The notes under the pieces: generated by a model
The model's database searches: none
What the model was told of the DNA's origin: nothing
Seen by the model: only the letters and a program-made list of their open reading frames with translations
In this document: one piece after another, positions 23,454 through 32,696 of the stretch
Position numbering within the stretch: position 1 is the first letter of the stretch
Layout: every line of letters begins with the position of its first letter
From: Hymenobacter mucosus
GTDB taxonomy: Bacteria > Bacteroidota > Bacteroidia > Cytophagales > Hymenobacteraceae
Direction: 5' to 3'
Assembly (NCBI RefSeq): GCF_900188255.1
Contig: NZ_FZNS01000003.1
Coordinates: 611,280 to 675,279 of the forward strand
DNA length: 64,000 bases
Translations under genes and position numbers: made by a program

Positions 23454-26267
23454 TTAGTTCTTCACTACCTTTTGCGTTAGCTGCACAGCGTTGTTGCGCA
23501 CATGCACTAAGTAGCTACCCGCAGGTAGGCGCTGCAGATCAACGGTGTTGCGTCGGCCACCCGTAATCGTTTGGGTTGCTACTACGCCTCCCAGCAAGTT
23601 GGTCACGGTGAGCTGATAGGTACCAGCGGCCAGCGCGTTCTGGTCGAGGGTGATTGTGTTCGTAGTCGGGTTTGGGTAGAACCGTAGTGCCTGGCTTGCC
23701 TCCGATGTGCTACCAATAAAGCTTACCGTTTGCACGGCCGTGTAAGAATCAGTGCCATCGGTGTCTACCTGCCGCAGGCGGTAGTAGTACAGGCCCGTCG
23801 CATCGGCAAGGGCATCCGTGAAGCTATAGGCGTAGCCTACCTGCGTGGTGCCGCGGCCTTTCACCGTACCAGTCGTTACAAACTCGCGGCCGTCGCGGCT
23901 GCGCTGCACCTCAAAGTGGTCGTTATTTTTCTCCATGGCCGTGGCCCACGTCACTAGGGCGTTGCTGCCCGCCGCCCGGGCATCAAAGCGTACTAGCTCT
24001 ACTGGCAAGGCTCCCGCCGGAATCGTATTCGGAATCAGGTTGATACCGGCTTCCGAGGTGCCCATGTCTGCCTTATATGCGAGGGCATTGATGGGGTCAG
24101 TGGTTAGCAGCGCCGGCGAAATAGAGTTAGAGGGAATAACAATGTCTGCTGAGAAAGAGCCCGTTGAGCCAGTGAGGGTGTTGCCCAAGTAAGTGCGGGG
24201 CTCCCCGTGCGGGAAGTTCTGTCCGTCGCCCGCGAAAATCTCACCGTTCTGGTTGGTATCCGTAGAGTTGTCGCCGCGGTAAAACTCAATTTCGGTATTG
24301 GCAAAAGCTGTTTGCCCGGCGGTGCGTCCTACAAAGCCCTCCATGTGCAGCGTAGTAGTAGCCCCGTTGATGGTTACATTCTTCTTCGTGATGATGGGGT
24401 AATTCATCCCAAAGTTGGGCTTCTCACTGCTGGTAGTACCGTCGTTAGGAGTTACCCCGTCGCCCTGGCCGTATGCAGGGTTTCCGCCCGCATAGTACGT
24501 GGCAGGGGTATAGTCAACGGCAATGAGGCCTTCGCCGCCGGTAGTACCGTCACCATTACCGTAAATGGAATTCCGCGTGACGCGCACGTTGCGCTGCCCA
24601 TAATTGATTACTACTGCCGACGACTGGTTGTTGGAAATGACATTAAGGGTAATCCGGTCAGAGTTGGTGCTGAGAATGGGGTTGTTGGTTGGGTCTCTAC
24701 GGAGCAAGTAGTGAATGCCCGAACCTTCCAAGCGAGTAGGTGCCCCACCTTTGCCGTTGCCAGTAATGGTGTTGTTGCTGATGGTGTTGTTGCTGATAGA
24801 CCCAATCTCCAGCTGAATGCCGCTGCTATTAGCATCCCGTATCAGGTTCTCAGTAATTGTCACTGGGCCAGCGGCTCCCGGCGCACCGTCGGCTCGCCCT
24901 ACCGTAATATTGTCGCCGCCCGCCGTAACCCGGCCACCTTGTAGTAGCTCATTTTGCGTAATTGTGTAGCCACTACCCGTCACGTTAAACCCAGCGGAGT
25001 AGTTGATGCACGAACGGCCGCACTCGGCCACAATGCTGTTACGAACAGTGCCCGAAGGGTTCTGCAAGTACACGCCTACTCCGGCCGTGGGGTTAGCCGG
25101 AGCCGCAAGCGAGAAGGCACTGATGCCAATGCCACAGCCTTCTATCAGCAGGCTAGTACCCGCCGTGGCTTCTATTGTTGCATCGCCAAAGTTAGCCCCA
25201 CCCCCGTGCACGGCTATGCCTCGCAGAATGATGTTGTTGGCTGAACTTGTAATAGCTGATGCCCCATTCGTGTTGGGCACCGAAACTTCTACTTCAGGGG
25301 CGGAAAACGTTCTGAAAGTGATGTTGGTAGTGCCAACAGTACCGCTACTGCCAAGGGCGCCGGTGTTGGAGTCTAGGAGCGTGGTTTGGGTAGTGCCATC
25401 AAGGGCGGTACCTGCGTCCGTAATGGCATCAAGGCTGGCTGTGAGCGTAATCAACGCCCGGCGGTTGCCAGAAGTGGCGGCAGCGTTGCTAGCGTTAGTT
25501 AGCTGATTGGGTAGCCCCGCCCGCAACCCCGGTCGAGCGGTACCATCCGAAATCATAAAAATGGAGGTTTCTTGCCCGGCCGGAAAGTCGGTGCCAGTAG
25601 CGGTGCCATTGTTATTGAACGGACGCTGGTCTAGGCTGGTGTTGGATAGCGCATTGCTATTAATGACGAACTGCCGCAAAGAGCCCTGCCCGGAATCGTT
25701 CGTATTCGTTACTACATCGAAGCTGAAGCCGAAATCGACATTCACGAAGTTTTCACTGTTGTCAGCGTCAGGTATGGCTGTATACACTTGAGCACCAGCA
25801 GCAGTGAGGGTAGCGCTGGTAGTATTAGCTCCACCATCTGCTAGATTAGGAGCCTGGCCTCCAACGTAAGCGAAATCATCAACTCTGCTGCCGGGAGTTC
25901 CAGAAAAGGTACTTCGATAAGTAACCACCGGAACCAAGCCACTGCCCCCTCTACTAGATGTGACAGTATTGCTTACGATTCGAACAATGAACGAATTATT
26001 ATCACCAGTGTAAGTAAAAGAGTATGTTCCATCAGCAGCAGTTGTAACTGTTCCTACATAGGCACCAGTACTTCTATAAAATTCTACTCGCGCCCCGCCG
26101 CGTCCGACATAACCGCCAGTAGTTGCATACGCCGCGCCTTGGCCGCCTCCGTAATTCACATCCTCAAATACTCGCCCCGATATAGTTCCAGCCTCTGCCG
26201 TTAGAGAACTGCCCAGAAGTAGAAACGCACTGACTCCCATCGTCAGTAACCGTACACCTTGTCGCAT
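23454..26267 (-). CDS. Secreted right-handed beta-helix protein with type IX sorting domain
   Basis: The start ATG at 26267 gives a Sec signal peptide (LLTMGVSAFLLLGSSLTAEA) on a 937-residue protein. Residues about 27-120 are an SdrD B-like domain (GTISGRVFEDVNYGGGQGAA). The middle is a parallel beta-helix, with repeated N-rich rungs such as ISNNTISNNTITGNGKGG and VRNSIVAECGRSCINYSA. A fibronectin-like segment (ELVRFDARAAGSNALVTWAT) leads to a C-terminal type IX sorting domain (LRFYPNPTTNTITL, ending KVVKN). It should be secreted by the type IX system and attached to or released from the cell surface. The ligand is unknown. Confidence 0.9.
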   Translation of the reverse strand: MRQGVRLLTMGVSAFLLLGSSLTAEAGTISGRVFEDVNYGGGQGAAYATTGGYVGRGGARVEFYRSTGAYVGTVTTAADGTYSFTYTGDNNSFIVRIVSNTVTSSRGGSGLVPVVTYRSTFSGTPGSRVDDFAYVGGQAPNLADGGANTTSATLTAAGAQVYTAIPDADNSENFVNVDFGFSFDVVTNTNDSGQGSLRQFVINSNALSNTSLDQRPFNNNGTATGTDFPAGQETSIFMISDGTARPGLRAGLPNQLTNASNAAATSGNRRALITLTASLDAITDAGTALDGTTQTTLLDSNTGALGSSGTVGTTNITFRTFSAPEVEVSVPNTNGASAITSSANNIILRGIAVHGGGANFGDATIEATAGTSLLIEGCGIGISAFSLAAPANPTAGVGVYLQNPSGTVRNSIVAECGRSCINYSAGFNVTGSGYTITQNELLQGGRVTAGGDNITVGRADGAPGAAGPVTITENLIRDANSSGIQLEIGSISNNTISNNTITGNGKGGAPTRLEGSGIHYLLRRDPTNNPILSTNSDRITLNVISNNQSSAVVINYGQRNVRVTRNSIYGNGDGTTGGEGLIAVDYTPATYYAGGNPAYGQGDGVTPNDGTTSSEKPNFGMNYPIITKKNVTINGATTTLHMEGFVGRTAGQTAFANTEIEFYRGDNSTDTNQNGEIFAGDGQNFPHGEPRTYLGNTLTGSTGSFSADIVIPSNSISPALLTTDPINALAYKADMGTSEAGINLIPNTIPAGALPVELVRFDARAAGSNALVTWATAMEKNNDHFEVQRSRDGREFVTTGTVKGRGTTQVGYAYSFTDALADATGLYYYRLRQVDTDGTDSYTAVQTVSFIGSTSEASQALRFYPNPTTNTITLDQNALAAGTYQLTVTNLLGGVVATQTITGGRRNTVDLQRLPAGSYLVHVRNNAVQLTQKVVKN

Positions 26268-26475
26268 GTCAAAGAGAAAAAGTTGAACATGAGAAAACCT
26301 TCCCACAAGGTTTTCAAAGCGCAAGGTAGATTTATATTGCTATAATACAATTTTATTGAGATAATTAGCAATAAAGTAATACTGAGAGAGGCATAAGTCC
26401 ACGTTTCTGGTATAGGTAGATTGCGGCTGCGGCTGGTATCTTCGCCACCTTTATTTCTTAGTCTGGATTCAACTA

Positions 26476-27216
26476 GTGCGCGGTTCTTCTCACTTGGCCA
26501 TTGGCCTCATTACCGGCGTAGCCGTAGCGGGCCTAGTCCCGGGTATTCCCTTTTCGCCGGCCGGTATTGCCTTGGCTGGCTTTTCTTCCCTCGCCCCCGA
26601 TCTTGACCATCCTGGGTCCCGGCTGAGCAAGCGCCTAGGCTTTGCCCAGCGGTATGTGCGGTGGGCTTTTGTAGGAGTAGCGGCTGGCTTGGCCCTCTAC
26701 ACTCACTTCCTCGTGGCACCCGGCCCCGACCGGCGCATGGGCTTCACGGCGGCGCTGGCCTTTGGACTAATTGGGGCTGCTCTCCAAGGCGACTCCACCC
26801 GCAAGCTGGCCCTGCTGTTCACCGGCCTGTGCACTGTGGTAGCTGGCCTGTACACTAGCTACGTGTGGCTGAGCATGCTGGGGCTGTTTGTGTCGGTAGC
26901 GCCCTTCACTTCCCACCGCTCCTGGACGCATACGCTCTGGGCCGCCGGCTTATGGACCTACATCGGCCATTTGGCTAATCAAAGCTTGGGCTGGCACGGA
27001 GTGGCCTTGTTTGCGGGGGGCGGCTACGTGTCCCACTTGCTAGCCGACACGCTCACCAAGGCGGGCGTAAAGTGGTTCATGCCTCTTCTAGATACGTCCT
27101 TCAAGCTGCCACTTATCCGCACAGGATCAGCTAGTGGTAATGCTCTGGAAGTGGCCATTTGTATCGGCTACGCTCTGCTTGTATTGGGTTTAGTAGTTGG
27201 ACACTTTCAGTTCTAG
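26476..27216 (+). CDS. DUF457 membrane protein, YdjM-like metal-dependent hydrolase family
   Basis: The 246-residue protein starts with GTG at 26476 and begins RGSSHLAIGLITG. Family motifs are present: SSHL, SLAPDLDHPGS, TSHRSWTHTLWA and VSHLLADTLTKAGVKWFMP, with about six hydrophobic segments. These His/Asp pairs could bind a metal. In E. coli, YdjM is an SOS-controlled inner-membrane member; no LexA-like site was sought successfully here. The upstream neighbour is divergent and the downstream gap is long. Confidence 0.85.
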   Translation: MRGSSHLAIGLITGVAVAGLVPGIPFSPAGIALAGFSSLAPDLDHPGSRLSKRLGFAQRYVRWAFVGVAAGLALYTHFLVAPGPDRRMGFTAALAFGLIGAALQGDSTRKLALLFTGLCTVVAGLYTSYVWLSMLGLFVSVAPFTSHRSWTHTLWAAGLWTYIGHLANQSLGWHGVALFAGGGYVSHLLADTLTKAGVKWFMPLLDTSFKLPLIRTGSASGNALEVAICIGYALLVLGLVVGHFQF

Positions 27217-27866
27217 CAGGCTCCCAATTTGGGGACGCATGTAACTTGCACGCCTAAGTTGGTGTTTACTACGCGAAATTGGTCTGTTAATTGTCTTGGT
27301 TCATCTACAAAACACATAGCTTGGGCAAACATGCAGCAACACAGTTACTGCTACTTTTACCTTCGTTCAGTGGTTTAGTAGCCTCAATGCTGCACCACGG
27401 CTGCACTTTCTTTAATTGTACTTAAAGAAGGCCGGTGTGGTACACTATGGCTATTATTTGTTGATTTACCTAGTTTAGCGTAGGATAAAATTTATGCAGT
27501 TTGTATTAGTCTAATAGGTAAGGGAATATATGTTATTTAATATTGTATCTTGGTTGTTCGATTTAGGTATACATATTTATAGGATAGCTACTACACTATG
27601 ATGAATAATTACGTTAAATGTCCCTCCGCTTCACCTCTTATTCATTGGAGGGTACGCTATATTTCCTCGCTCTTCCTGCCATCAGACCCGCCTCTGCTCC
27701 ACGTTCCACAACCTAACCACGTGATAAACAAACTAAAACCATGACTTATTGGAATACAATAACTACCTCCCGTAGTATCTTTGACCAGGATTATGCCTGG
27801 CACAGGTCCTGCCGAACCGCTCCCCGCTCTTATTAACACACCTTTTTGCGCTCAAACCGTTTTTGT
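27217..27866. other. AT-rich 650-base intergenic region
   Basis: No gene is visible; the only long frame, on the minus strand at 27657-27839, has no family features. The region is noticeably AT-rich between 27400 and 27640. Its right end holds a promoter candidate for the NYN-cold-shock gene. A small RNA cannot be ruled out from sequence alone. Confidence 0.4.
27749..27783 (+). promoter_or_regulatory. Promoter candidate for the NYN-cold-shock gene
   Basis: TATCTTTG at 27776-27783 matches the TAnnTTTG -7 element. A TTGG at 27749-27752 could be the -33 element, although the spacing of 23-24 bases is on the long side. Confidence 0.4.
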
Positions 27867-28862
27867 ATGAATCAGATGAATAGCCCTCTGATTAGGATAG
27901 GCGTCTTTTATGACGGCAATTATTTCCTGAAAATCAGTGATTACTACTACTTCCAGCACGATCGTAAGGCCCGTATTAGCTTGGAAGGCCTGCATGAGTT
28001 TATTCGGCATCAAGTAGCTGAAGAAGAAGACGTTGACGTGCGGTTATCGCAAATTATTGACTCTCACTTTTTCCGCGGCCGTCTTTCTGCAACTGAAGCC
28101 CGTGACAAAGACCGCCTGTTTCACGACCGGCTGCTCGACGATATTTTGATGAACCTGGGTATCACTACCCACTACATGCCCCTGAAAACCCGCGACGGTC
28201 GTTTACAGGAGAAGGGCATTGACGTATGGCTGTCCTTGGAGGCGCTGGAGCTTTCGCTGCACAAGAGCTTCGACGTAGTCGTTCTAATTGCTGGTGATTC
28301 CGACTACGTACCTCTGATCAAGAAGCTCAACACCATCGGCACCCGCGTGATGCTGCTGAACTGGGACTTCAAGTACGTTGACTTCAAAGGCGAAAACCGC
28401 GTAACTCGCGCTTCGCAGCAACTGCTGGAGCAAGTAACCTACCCCACGCAGATGCACGATATCATTGACCAGGGCCTGAGCTCCGGCGATGAAGTAATCG
28501 AAGGCATGTTTGTGAACACGCCCGAGCCAGCCGCATTCCCTAGCGCCAAGCCAGTGCGCCCCACCGGTCCTACGGCTGCTGGTCCCGTTGGTACGGTAGG
28601 TATCAGCACCATCAAGAATCTGAAAAACGGATTCGGCTTCGTGGTAATGCCCCCGAACAACCTGTTCTTCAGCTACGCGGACATGGCAGAAGGTGACTTC
28701 AACGACCTGCACGAAGGTGACTGGGTTGAGTTTACCGTAGGCCGCAACCACCGCGATGAAGACTGCGCCCGTCAGGTCCGCAAAGTTGCGCCACCTGAAA
28801 TGGATGGCGACGAGTACGGCGAAGCCGAACACGAGTCTGCTAGCTCACCCGAACGTCTGTAA
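27867..28862 (+). CDS. NYN/LabA-like domain protein fused to a cold-shock domain
   Basis: The start ATG at 27867 gives a 331-residue protein. Residues about 8-185 are a NYN (PIN-like nuclease) domain: RIGVFYDGNYFLK, then the acidic GIDVWLSLEAL and VVLIAGDSDYVPLIKKL blocks, which supply conserved Asp residues. Residues about 235-305 form a cold-shock OB fold (GTVGISTIKNLKNGFGFV, LFFSYADM, EGDWVEF). The layout suggests an RNA-binding nuclease acting on structured RNA in the cytoplasm. The tail is acidic. It is single, with a long, AT-rich leader region and a strong terminator. Confidence 0.88.
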   Translation: MNQMNSPLIRIGVFYDGNYFLKISDYYYFQHDRKARISLEGLHEFIRHQVAEEEDVDVRLSQIIDSHFFRGRLSATEARDKDRLFHDRLLDDILMNLGITTHYMPLKTRDGRLQEKGIDVWLSLEALELSLHKSFDVVVLIAGDSDYVPLIKKLNTIGTRVMLLNWDFKYVDFKGENRVTRASQQLLEQVTYPTQMHDIIDQGLSSGDEVIEGMFVNTPEPAAFPSAKPVRPTGPTAAGPVGTVGISTIKNLKNGFGFVVMPPNNLFFSYADMAEGDFNDLHEGDWVEFTVGRNHRDEDCARQVRKVAPPEMDGDEYGEAEHESASSPERL

Positions 28863-28895
28863 CCTGCTCTTTTTGCCTTGGTTCGGCAGTTCTGT

Positions 28896-28930
28896 AAAAA
28901 GCCGGGTATCCGCACGATACCCGGCTTTTT
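28896..28930. terminator. 15-bp-stem hairpin terminator with T tract
   Basis: AAAAAGCCGGGTATC (28896-28910) pairs perfectly with GATACCCGGCTTTTT (28916-28930). It lies between convergent genes and has A5/T5 on its ends, so it can act both ways. Confidence 0.9.
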
Positions 28931-28953
28931 CATGTCCTGGCCTAGCCGTAACT

Positions 28954-29427
28954 CTATTCTGGCGAGGCTGGGAAAAGCAAATCGTGGAAGTCTCGCTTGG
29001 TGGCTGGGTAGCGGTTGAAGGTCCCCAAGCCTCGTGCTACTACTCGGTTGTCGTGGGTGGGGCAGCGGATAACAGCGCTGCTTACTATTAGCGTTTTGCC
29101 GCTGTGCTCCACGGTGCCGTGGGCTATCAGGTGGTCGTGCAGGTGCACCGGGTATAGGTAGTTGATCTTAAACTCTACGGTAGAAACCAGTTCCCCCGCC
29201 GTGAAAGCCAACGACAAAGCCGCCGCTCCCAGTGCCGAGTCTAGTAAGCCAGCCAGCACCCCACCGTGGCACGTGCCGGGGGAGGACAGGTGCTCCTCCT
29301 TCACCGTCATACTATACTGCACCTCGCCGGGCTGCTGGAGTAGTAGTTCCATCCCGTTGGTGCGGCCGTAAGTGTTGATTTGATTATAGATAGCCACCAG
29401 CGTAGCTACATCAGGAAAGTGGTCCAT
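28954..29427 (-). CDS. PaaI-type hotdog thioesterase
   Basis: The 157-residue protein has the hotdog-fold pattern of PaaI/YbgC-like acyl-CoA thioesterases: EEHLSSPGTCHGGVLAGLLDSALGAAA, split here as HLSSPGTCHGGVLAGLLD, and the later VEFKINYLYPV strand. The HGG after Thr-Cys is the typical substrate-site segment. It would hydrolyse an acyl-CoA in the cytoplasm; the acyl chain is not predictable. It is a single gene convergent with the NYN gene and divergent from the DUF962 gene, 74 bases away. Confidence 0.9.
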   Translation of the reverse strand: MDHFPDVATLVAIYNQINTYGRTNGMELLLQQPGEVQYSMTVKEEHLSSPGTCHGGVLAGLLDSALGAAALSLAFTAGELVSTVEFKINYLYPVHLHDHLIAHGTVEHSGKTLIVSSAVIRCPTHDNRVVARGLGTFNRYPATKRDFHDLLFPASPE

Positions 29428-29501
29428 GGCAGAAGATGACTAAAGGGAAGGCAAGTAGGAAAAGGTAGTTACTTTAGGTAAAACCTTTAAACTGCGCCGC
29501 C

Positions 29502-29810
29502 ATGAGTGCTCCCAGCACCAATACGTTTGCTGAGTTTTATCCCCGCTACCTGCGCGAGCATAGTCAGCGCGGTACTCGTATTTTTCATTTCGTGGGCACT
29601 AGCCTATTTCTGGCGGCTACGGGGCTAGCCGTGGCATGGCAGCGGCCGTGGCTAATACTGGGTGGCGTGGTTGCGGCCTATGGCTGCGCCTGGGTAGGTC
29701 ACTTTTTTGTGGAGCGTAATCGACCAGCTACTTTTCAACATCCCTGGTGGTCCTTGCTCGGCGACTTTCGTCTGTACTGGGAATTGCTACGGGGCCGAGA
29801 GAAGTTCTAG
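29502..29810 (+). CDS. DUF962 / Mpo1-like membrane protein
   Basis: The 102-residue protein shows the DUF962 pattern: FAEFYPRYLREHSQRGTRIF, HFVGTSLF, GHFFVERNRPATFQHPWWSL and a final GDFRLYWELL. The yeast member Mpo1 is a dioxygenase in 2-hydroxy fatty acid breakdown and uses conserved His residues; the HF and GHFF sites here may serve the same purpose. Two hydrophobic segments place it in the inner membrane. It is convergent with the GNAT gene. Confidence 0.9.
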   Translation: MSAPSTNTFAEFYPRYLREHSQRGTRIFHFVGTSLFLAATGLAVAWQRPWLILGGVVAAYGCAWVGHFFVERNRPATFQHPWWSLLGDFRLYWELLRGREKF

Positions 29811-29840
29811 CCTCAACCAGCCCCCTATTATGACGCGATA

Positions 29841-30281
29841 CTAGGCTAAGGACTTGCGCATTAGAAAATGCGGGATGGTACCGAACAGTATGTGTGAGGG
29901 GGCTACTACCGCATAGCCCAGCCGCTGGTAGAAGGGTACGGCATTCTGACGAGAATGCAGCACTACTTCCTCTAAGCCCTGTGTACTAGCGGCTGCTTCG
30001 AGGTACGTTAGCACCTGCCGCCCCAGGCCTTGGCCTTGCTGGTGGGGAGCAACGGCCATAAAGCGTACTTGCCCTTGCGTAGGGCTGGCCGGATGCAGGC
30101 GGCCCACTGCCATGGCGTGCCCTTCGGGAGACAGCAGTAGGGCATGAGTAGTAGTTGGGGCGGCGTCATCGTCGGCGTGCTCTGACCCCGCCGGCTGGCC
30201 CCAAGGCTGGCGTAGTACCTCGTAGCGCAGGCGGTAATAGGCGGCCCATTCATCGGGCGTATGAGGGGCAATGACGGGCAT
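29841..30281 (-). CDS. GNAT family N-acetyltransferase
   Basis: The 146-residue protein has the GNAT acetyl-CoA motif VAPHQQGQGLGRQVLTYLE and a C-terminal VVLHSRQNAVPFYQRLGYAV block, as in ElaA/YjcF-like members. It begins MPVIAPHTPDEWAAYYRLRY. The substrate is unknown. It is unrelated in sequence to the GNAT gene at 13891. It is divergent from yajQ. Confidence 0.87.
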   Translation of the reverse strand: MPVIAPHTPDEWAAYYRLRYEVLRQPWGQPAGSEHADDDAAPTTTHALLLSPEGHAMAVGRLHPASPTQGQVRFMAVAPHQQGQGLGRQVLTYLEAAASTQGLEEVVLHSRQNAVPFYQRLGYAVVAPSHILFGTIPHFLMRKSLA

Positions 30282-30379
30282 AGGCGCAGCAGTGAAACGC
30301 GTAGAACGAAGTCGAGGTAAAAGTACAAGCTAATCTACGGGAGTATACGGCTGGTTTTATCCAATCAGTGCCAAGTTCC

Positions 30380-30387
30380 TACCTTTG
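30380..30387 (+). promoter_or_regulatory. TAnnTTTG -7 element for yajQ
   Basis: TACCTTTG is an exact match to the -7 consensus, 67 bases before the yajQ start codon. No clear -33 TTG was found. Confidence 0.4.
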
Positions 30388-30454
30388 GCTTCCTGGCCCA
30401 AACCGCACGCATGGTTTGGCGTACAGGAAGCCCAACCCAACTCATTCCTGCATT

Positions 30455-30952
30455 ATGGCCTCCTTCGATATTGTCAGCAAAGTAGACCCGCAAACCCTCG
30501 AAAACGCAGTAAACACCGCCAAAAAAGAACTGCAGACGCGCTATGACCTACGCGATACCAAAGGCGGTATTGAACTCGATAAAAAAGCTAACACTATCCA
30601 ACTCAGCTCCGAGAATTCTATGCGCGTGAAGGCGCTGGAAGATATTCTGCTGGGCCGGGTAGTAAAGCAAGGTATCGACGGCACAGCCCTCGACTTTACC
30701 GCCGAAGAACAAGCCAACGGCGCTCTAGTAAAGAAAACCATCAAGGTGCGGGCCGGGGTCGATAAGGAAGCGGGCCGTAAAATCATTAAGGCTATCAAAG
30801 ACGCCAAACTGAAAGTAGAAGCGCAGATGCAAGACGACCAAGTACGCGTATCGGCCAAGAAGATTGACGACCTGCAAGCCGTTATTGCATTGCTGCGCCA
30901 GCGCTCCGCCGACATCGGTCAGCCCTTGCAGTTCGTGAACATGAAGTCCTAG
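30455..30952 (+). CDS. yajQ: YajQ family nucleotide/c-di-GMP-binding protein
   Basis: The start ATG at 30455 gives 165 residues, a normal length for the family. It begins MASFDIVSKVDPQTLENAVN and has ELQTRYDLRDTKGGIELDKK, VRAGVDKEAGRKIIKAIKDA and a C-terminal KIDDLQAVIALLRQ, all typical. YajQ proteins bind nucleotides, and a Xanthomonas member binds cyclic di-GMP; whether this one does is unknown. The longer frame from 30368 precedes the ATG and is unlikely to be translated. Confidence 0.95.
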   Translation: MASFDIVSKVDPQTLENAVNTAKKELQTRYDLRDTKGGIELDKKANTIQLSSENSMRVKALEDILLGRVVKQGIDGTALDFTAEEQANGALVKKTIKVRAGVDKEAGRKIIKAIKDAKLKVEAQMQDDQVRVSAKKIDDLQAVIALLRQRSADIGQPLQFVNMKS

Positions 30953-31065
30953 CTGTTCAGCAGCACAGATACGCGTACGAGTGAAGCAGCTAGTAGCTAC
31001 TTTTCATTTGTACGTGCGCTTGCCTACGGGTCCCGCTACTTTCCTCCTCGTCACCATCTCGCCTA

Positions 31066-31836
31066 ATGAATTTCGACTTCTCCGTTTTCTCCAGTCCCCA
31101 AACCTGGGTGAGCCTGCTCACGCTGACCTTCATGGAAATTGTGTTGGGTATCGACAACATTATCTTCATTTCCATTGTGGTCAACCGGCTGCCGCAGGAG
31201 CAGCAGGCGCGTGGACGCAGCATTGGCTTGTTGCTGGCTTTATTGTGCCGCATTGGTTTGCTGCTGAGCATTTCCTGGATTGTGGGGCTGAAAGCTGCCT
31301 TATTTACGCTCAACCTGCCTTGGCTGGATGAACCCTTCGGCGTATCGGGTCGCGACTTGATCTTACTGGCGGGTGGATTGTTCCTAATCGGGAAAAGCAC
31401 CACGGAAATTCACACCAAGCTACAAGGTGGCGAGGAGGAAGAGCACGCCAGCAAAGGCGGCGCTACCATGCAGAGCATCATCTTGCAGATTATCGTCATT
31501 GACATTGTGTTCAGCTTCGACTCCATTTTAACGGCCGTGGGCCTGGTGGATAACGTGCTGATTATGATTCTGGCCGTTATCCTGTCGATGGGCGTAATGC
31601 TGGCTTTCTCTGGGGTAGTGGCCGACTTTGTGAACCGCAACCCTACCATCAAGATGCTTGCGCTGTCCTTCCTGATTATGATTGGGGTGATGCTGGTGAT
31701 GGAAGCCTTCCACAAGGAAATTGAGAAAGGCTACATCTACTTTGCCATGTTCTTCTCCCTCATTGTGGAAACGCTGAACATGCGCCTGCGCAAAAAGACG
31801 CCTCCTGTGCAGTTGCGCGAATCACAGTACGACTAA
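31066..31836 (+). CDS. TerC family integral membrane protein
   Basis: The 256-residue protein has about seven hydrophobic segments and the family motifs MEIVLGIDNIIFISIVVNRL near the N-terminus and IIVIDIVFSFDSILTAVGLV in the middle, each with conserved acidic residues in the membrane. TerC/Alx-type proteins have been tied to tellurite resistance and manganese export. No other ter genes are near, so a metal-export role is the more likely one. It follows yajQ by 113 bases on the same strand. Confidence 0.92.
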   Translation: MNFDFSVFSSPQTWVSLLTLTFMEIVLGIDNIIFISIVVNRLPQEQQARGRSIGLLLALLCRIGLLLSISWIVGLKAALFTLNLPWLDEPFGVSGRDLILLAGGLFLIGKSTTEIHTKLQGGEEEEHASKGGATMQSIILQIIVIDIVFSFDSILTAVGLVDNVLIMILAVILSMGVMLAFSGVVADFVNRNPTIKMLALSFLIMIGVMLVMEAFHKEIEKGYIYFAMFFSLIVETLNMRLRKKTPPVQLRESQYD

Positions 31837-31853
31837 CCTCAATCCTATCCGTC

Positions 31854-31905
31854 TTACAAGCACAAAGGCCCGTAGCTCCAGAGCTACGGGCCTTTGTGCT
31901 TGTAA
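31854..31905. terminator. 25-bp-arm hairpin terminator between convergent genes
   Basis: Arms 31854-31878 and 31881-31905 are complementary and include GGCCCGTAGCTC/GAGCTACGGGCC. It lies between terC and the convergent J-protein gene. Confidence 0.85.
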
Positions 31906-31919
31906 AGCAAGAGAGCTGG

Positions 31920-32696
31920 CTACGCGGTGAGGGCCATTAGCAGCACAATAACACCTACTACCGAGGCTATAATGGCTAAGTTGATCCGCATGGCCGCCGT
32001 CAGGTTGCGAAGCTGGGCGGGCAAGGTGAGGAGGAGAAGTACGAACAGGAAGCCAAATAAGCTTTCGTACCCAAATTCTACCGATAAGGGAGTGCCATTG
32101 GGCAGCCGGGCTTCTCGCACAAACCGAAACAGCAGGGAGGTTTTCAACTGAAAATACTCCGTAGTAATGGGGAAGTGCTGGTTCGTGATAAAGGAGCCGC
32201 GGTCGGTATCTACATAGTTTAATAAGCGCCCATTAGTGGCACGGCTAGAGTGAATACTGGTAAACGTACCCGTGGCCGAGCGCACCAGCAGAAAGTAATC
32301 AACCATCACCACGAGCACCAGCCCCAGCAGTACTTGGCACCAGCGGCGGGCGGGGGCATTATATACTTCCAGGTCCATAGGACGAATGCGAAGCAGGCCG
32401 CTAGAACGCTGAACGGCAGCCGTATATCGGCGGCGAATAGCGGGGTCGCGCTGTGCGGGCGTGGTAGCCGCTTGGGGGTGCTGGCGCTGTGCCCGCAGCT
32501 GGGCATCGTAGGTGGCACGTTTCGTGGGCTGTCCTAGTACTTCATAGGCGGCGTTTATTAGCAGGTAACGCTGGTGGGCCTCCGGGTCAGAGGTGCGGTC
32601 GGGGTGGGTGAGAAATACCAGGCGGCGGTAAGCTTGGCGCAACTCAACCGATGTGGCTTGCTCCGGCACCTCAAGCAGTTGGTAGTACGTGCTCAT
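31920..32696 (-). CDS. Membrane-anchored J-domain protein
   Basis: The 258-residue protein has a J domain at residues 1-70 with the HPD motif (RLVFLTHPDRTSDPEAHQRY). A charged linker follows, and then one hydrophobic segment near residue 125 (VLLGLVLVVMVDYFLLV) and two near the C-terminus (FLFVLLLLTLPAQL, LAIIASVVGVIVLLMAL). The J domain would face the cytoplasm and recruit DnaK to a membrane client. Its ATG overlaps the TGA of the upstream gene (ATGA), so the two are coupled. Confidence 0.88.
   Translation of the reverse strand: MSTYYQLLEVPEQATSVELRQAYRRLVFLTHPDRTSDPEAHQRYLLINAAYEVLGQPTKRATYDAQLRAQRQHPQAATTPAQRDPAIRRRYTAAVQRSSGLLRIRPMDLEVYNAPARRWCQVLLGLVLVVMVDYFLLVRSATGTFTSIHSSRATNGRLLNYVDTDRGSFITNQHFPITTEYFQLKTSLLFRFVREARLPNGTPLSVEFGYESLFGFLFVLLLLTLPAQLRNLTAAMRINLAIIASVVGVIVLLMALTA

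Noticed and set aside
24750..24800. Short repeated units that could suggest a CRISPR-like array
   Set aside because: They are asparagine-rich codon repeats of beta-helix rungs inside a reading frame, with no spacers; no CRISPR array was found in the window.
24207..24944. A 245-codon plus-strand frame within the beta-helix gene
   Set aside because: The minus-strand gene has a signal peptide and a sorting domain; this frame has neither and is a shadow.
27657..27839. A 60-codon minus-strand frame in the AT-rich gap
   Set aside because: It has no family features, overlaps the promoter candidate of the NYN gene, and lacks a terminator.
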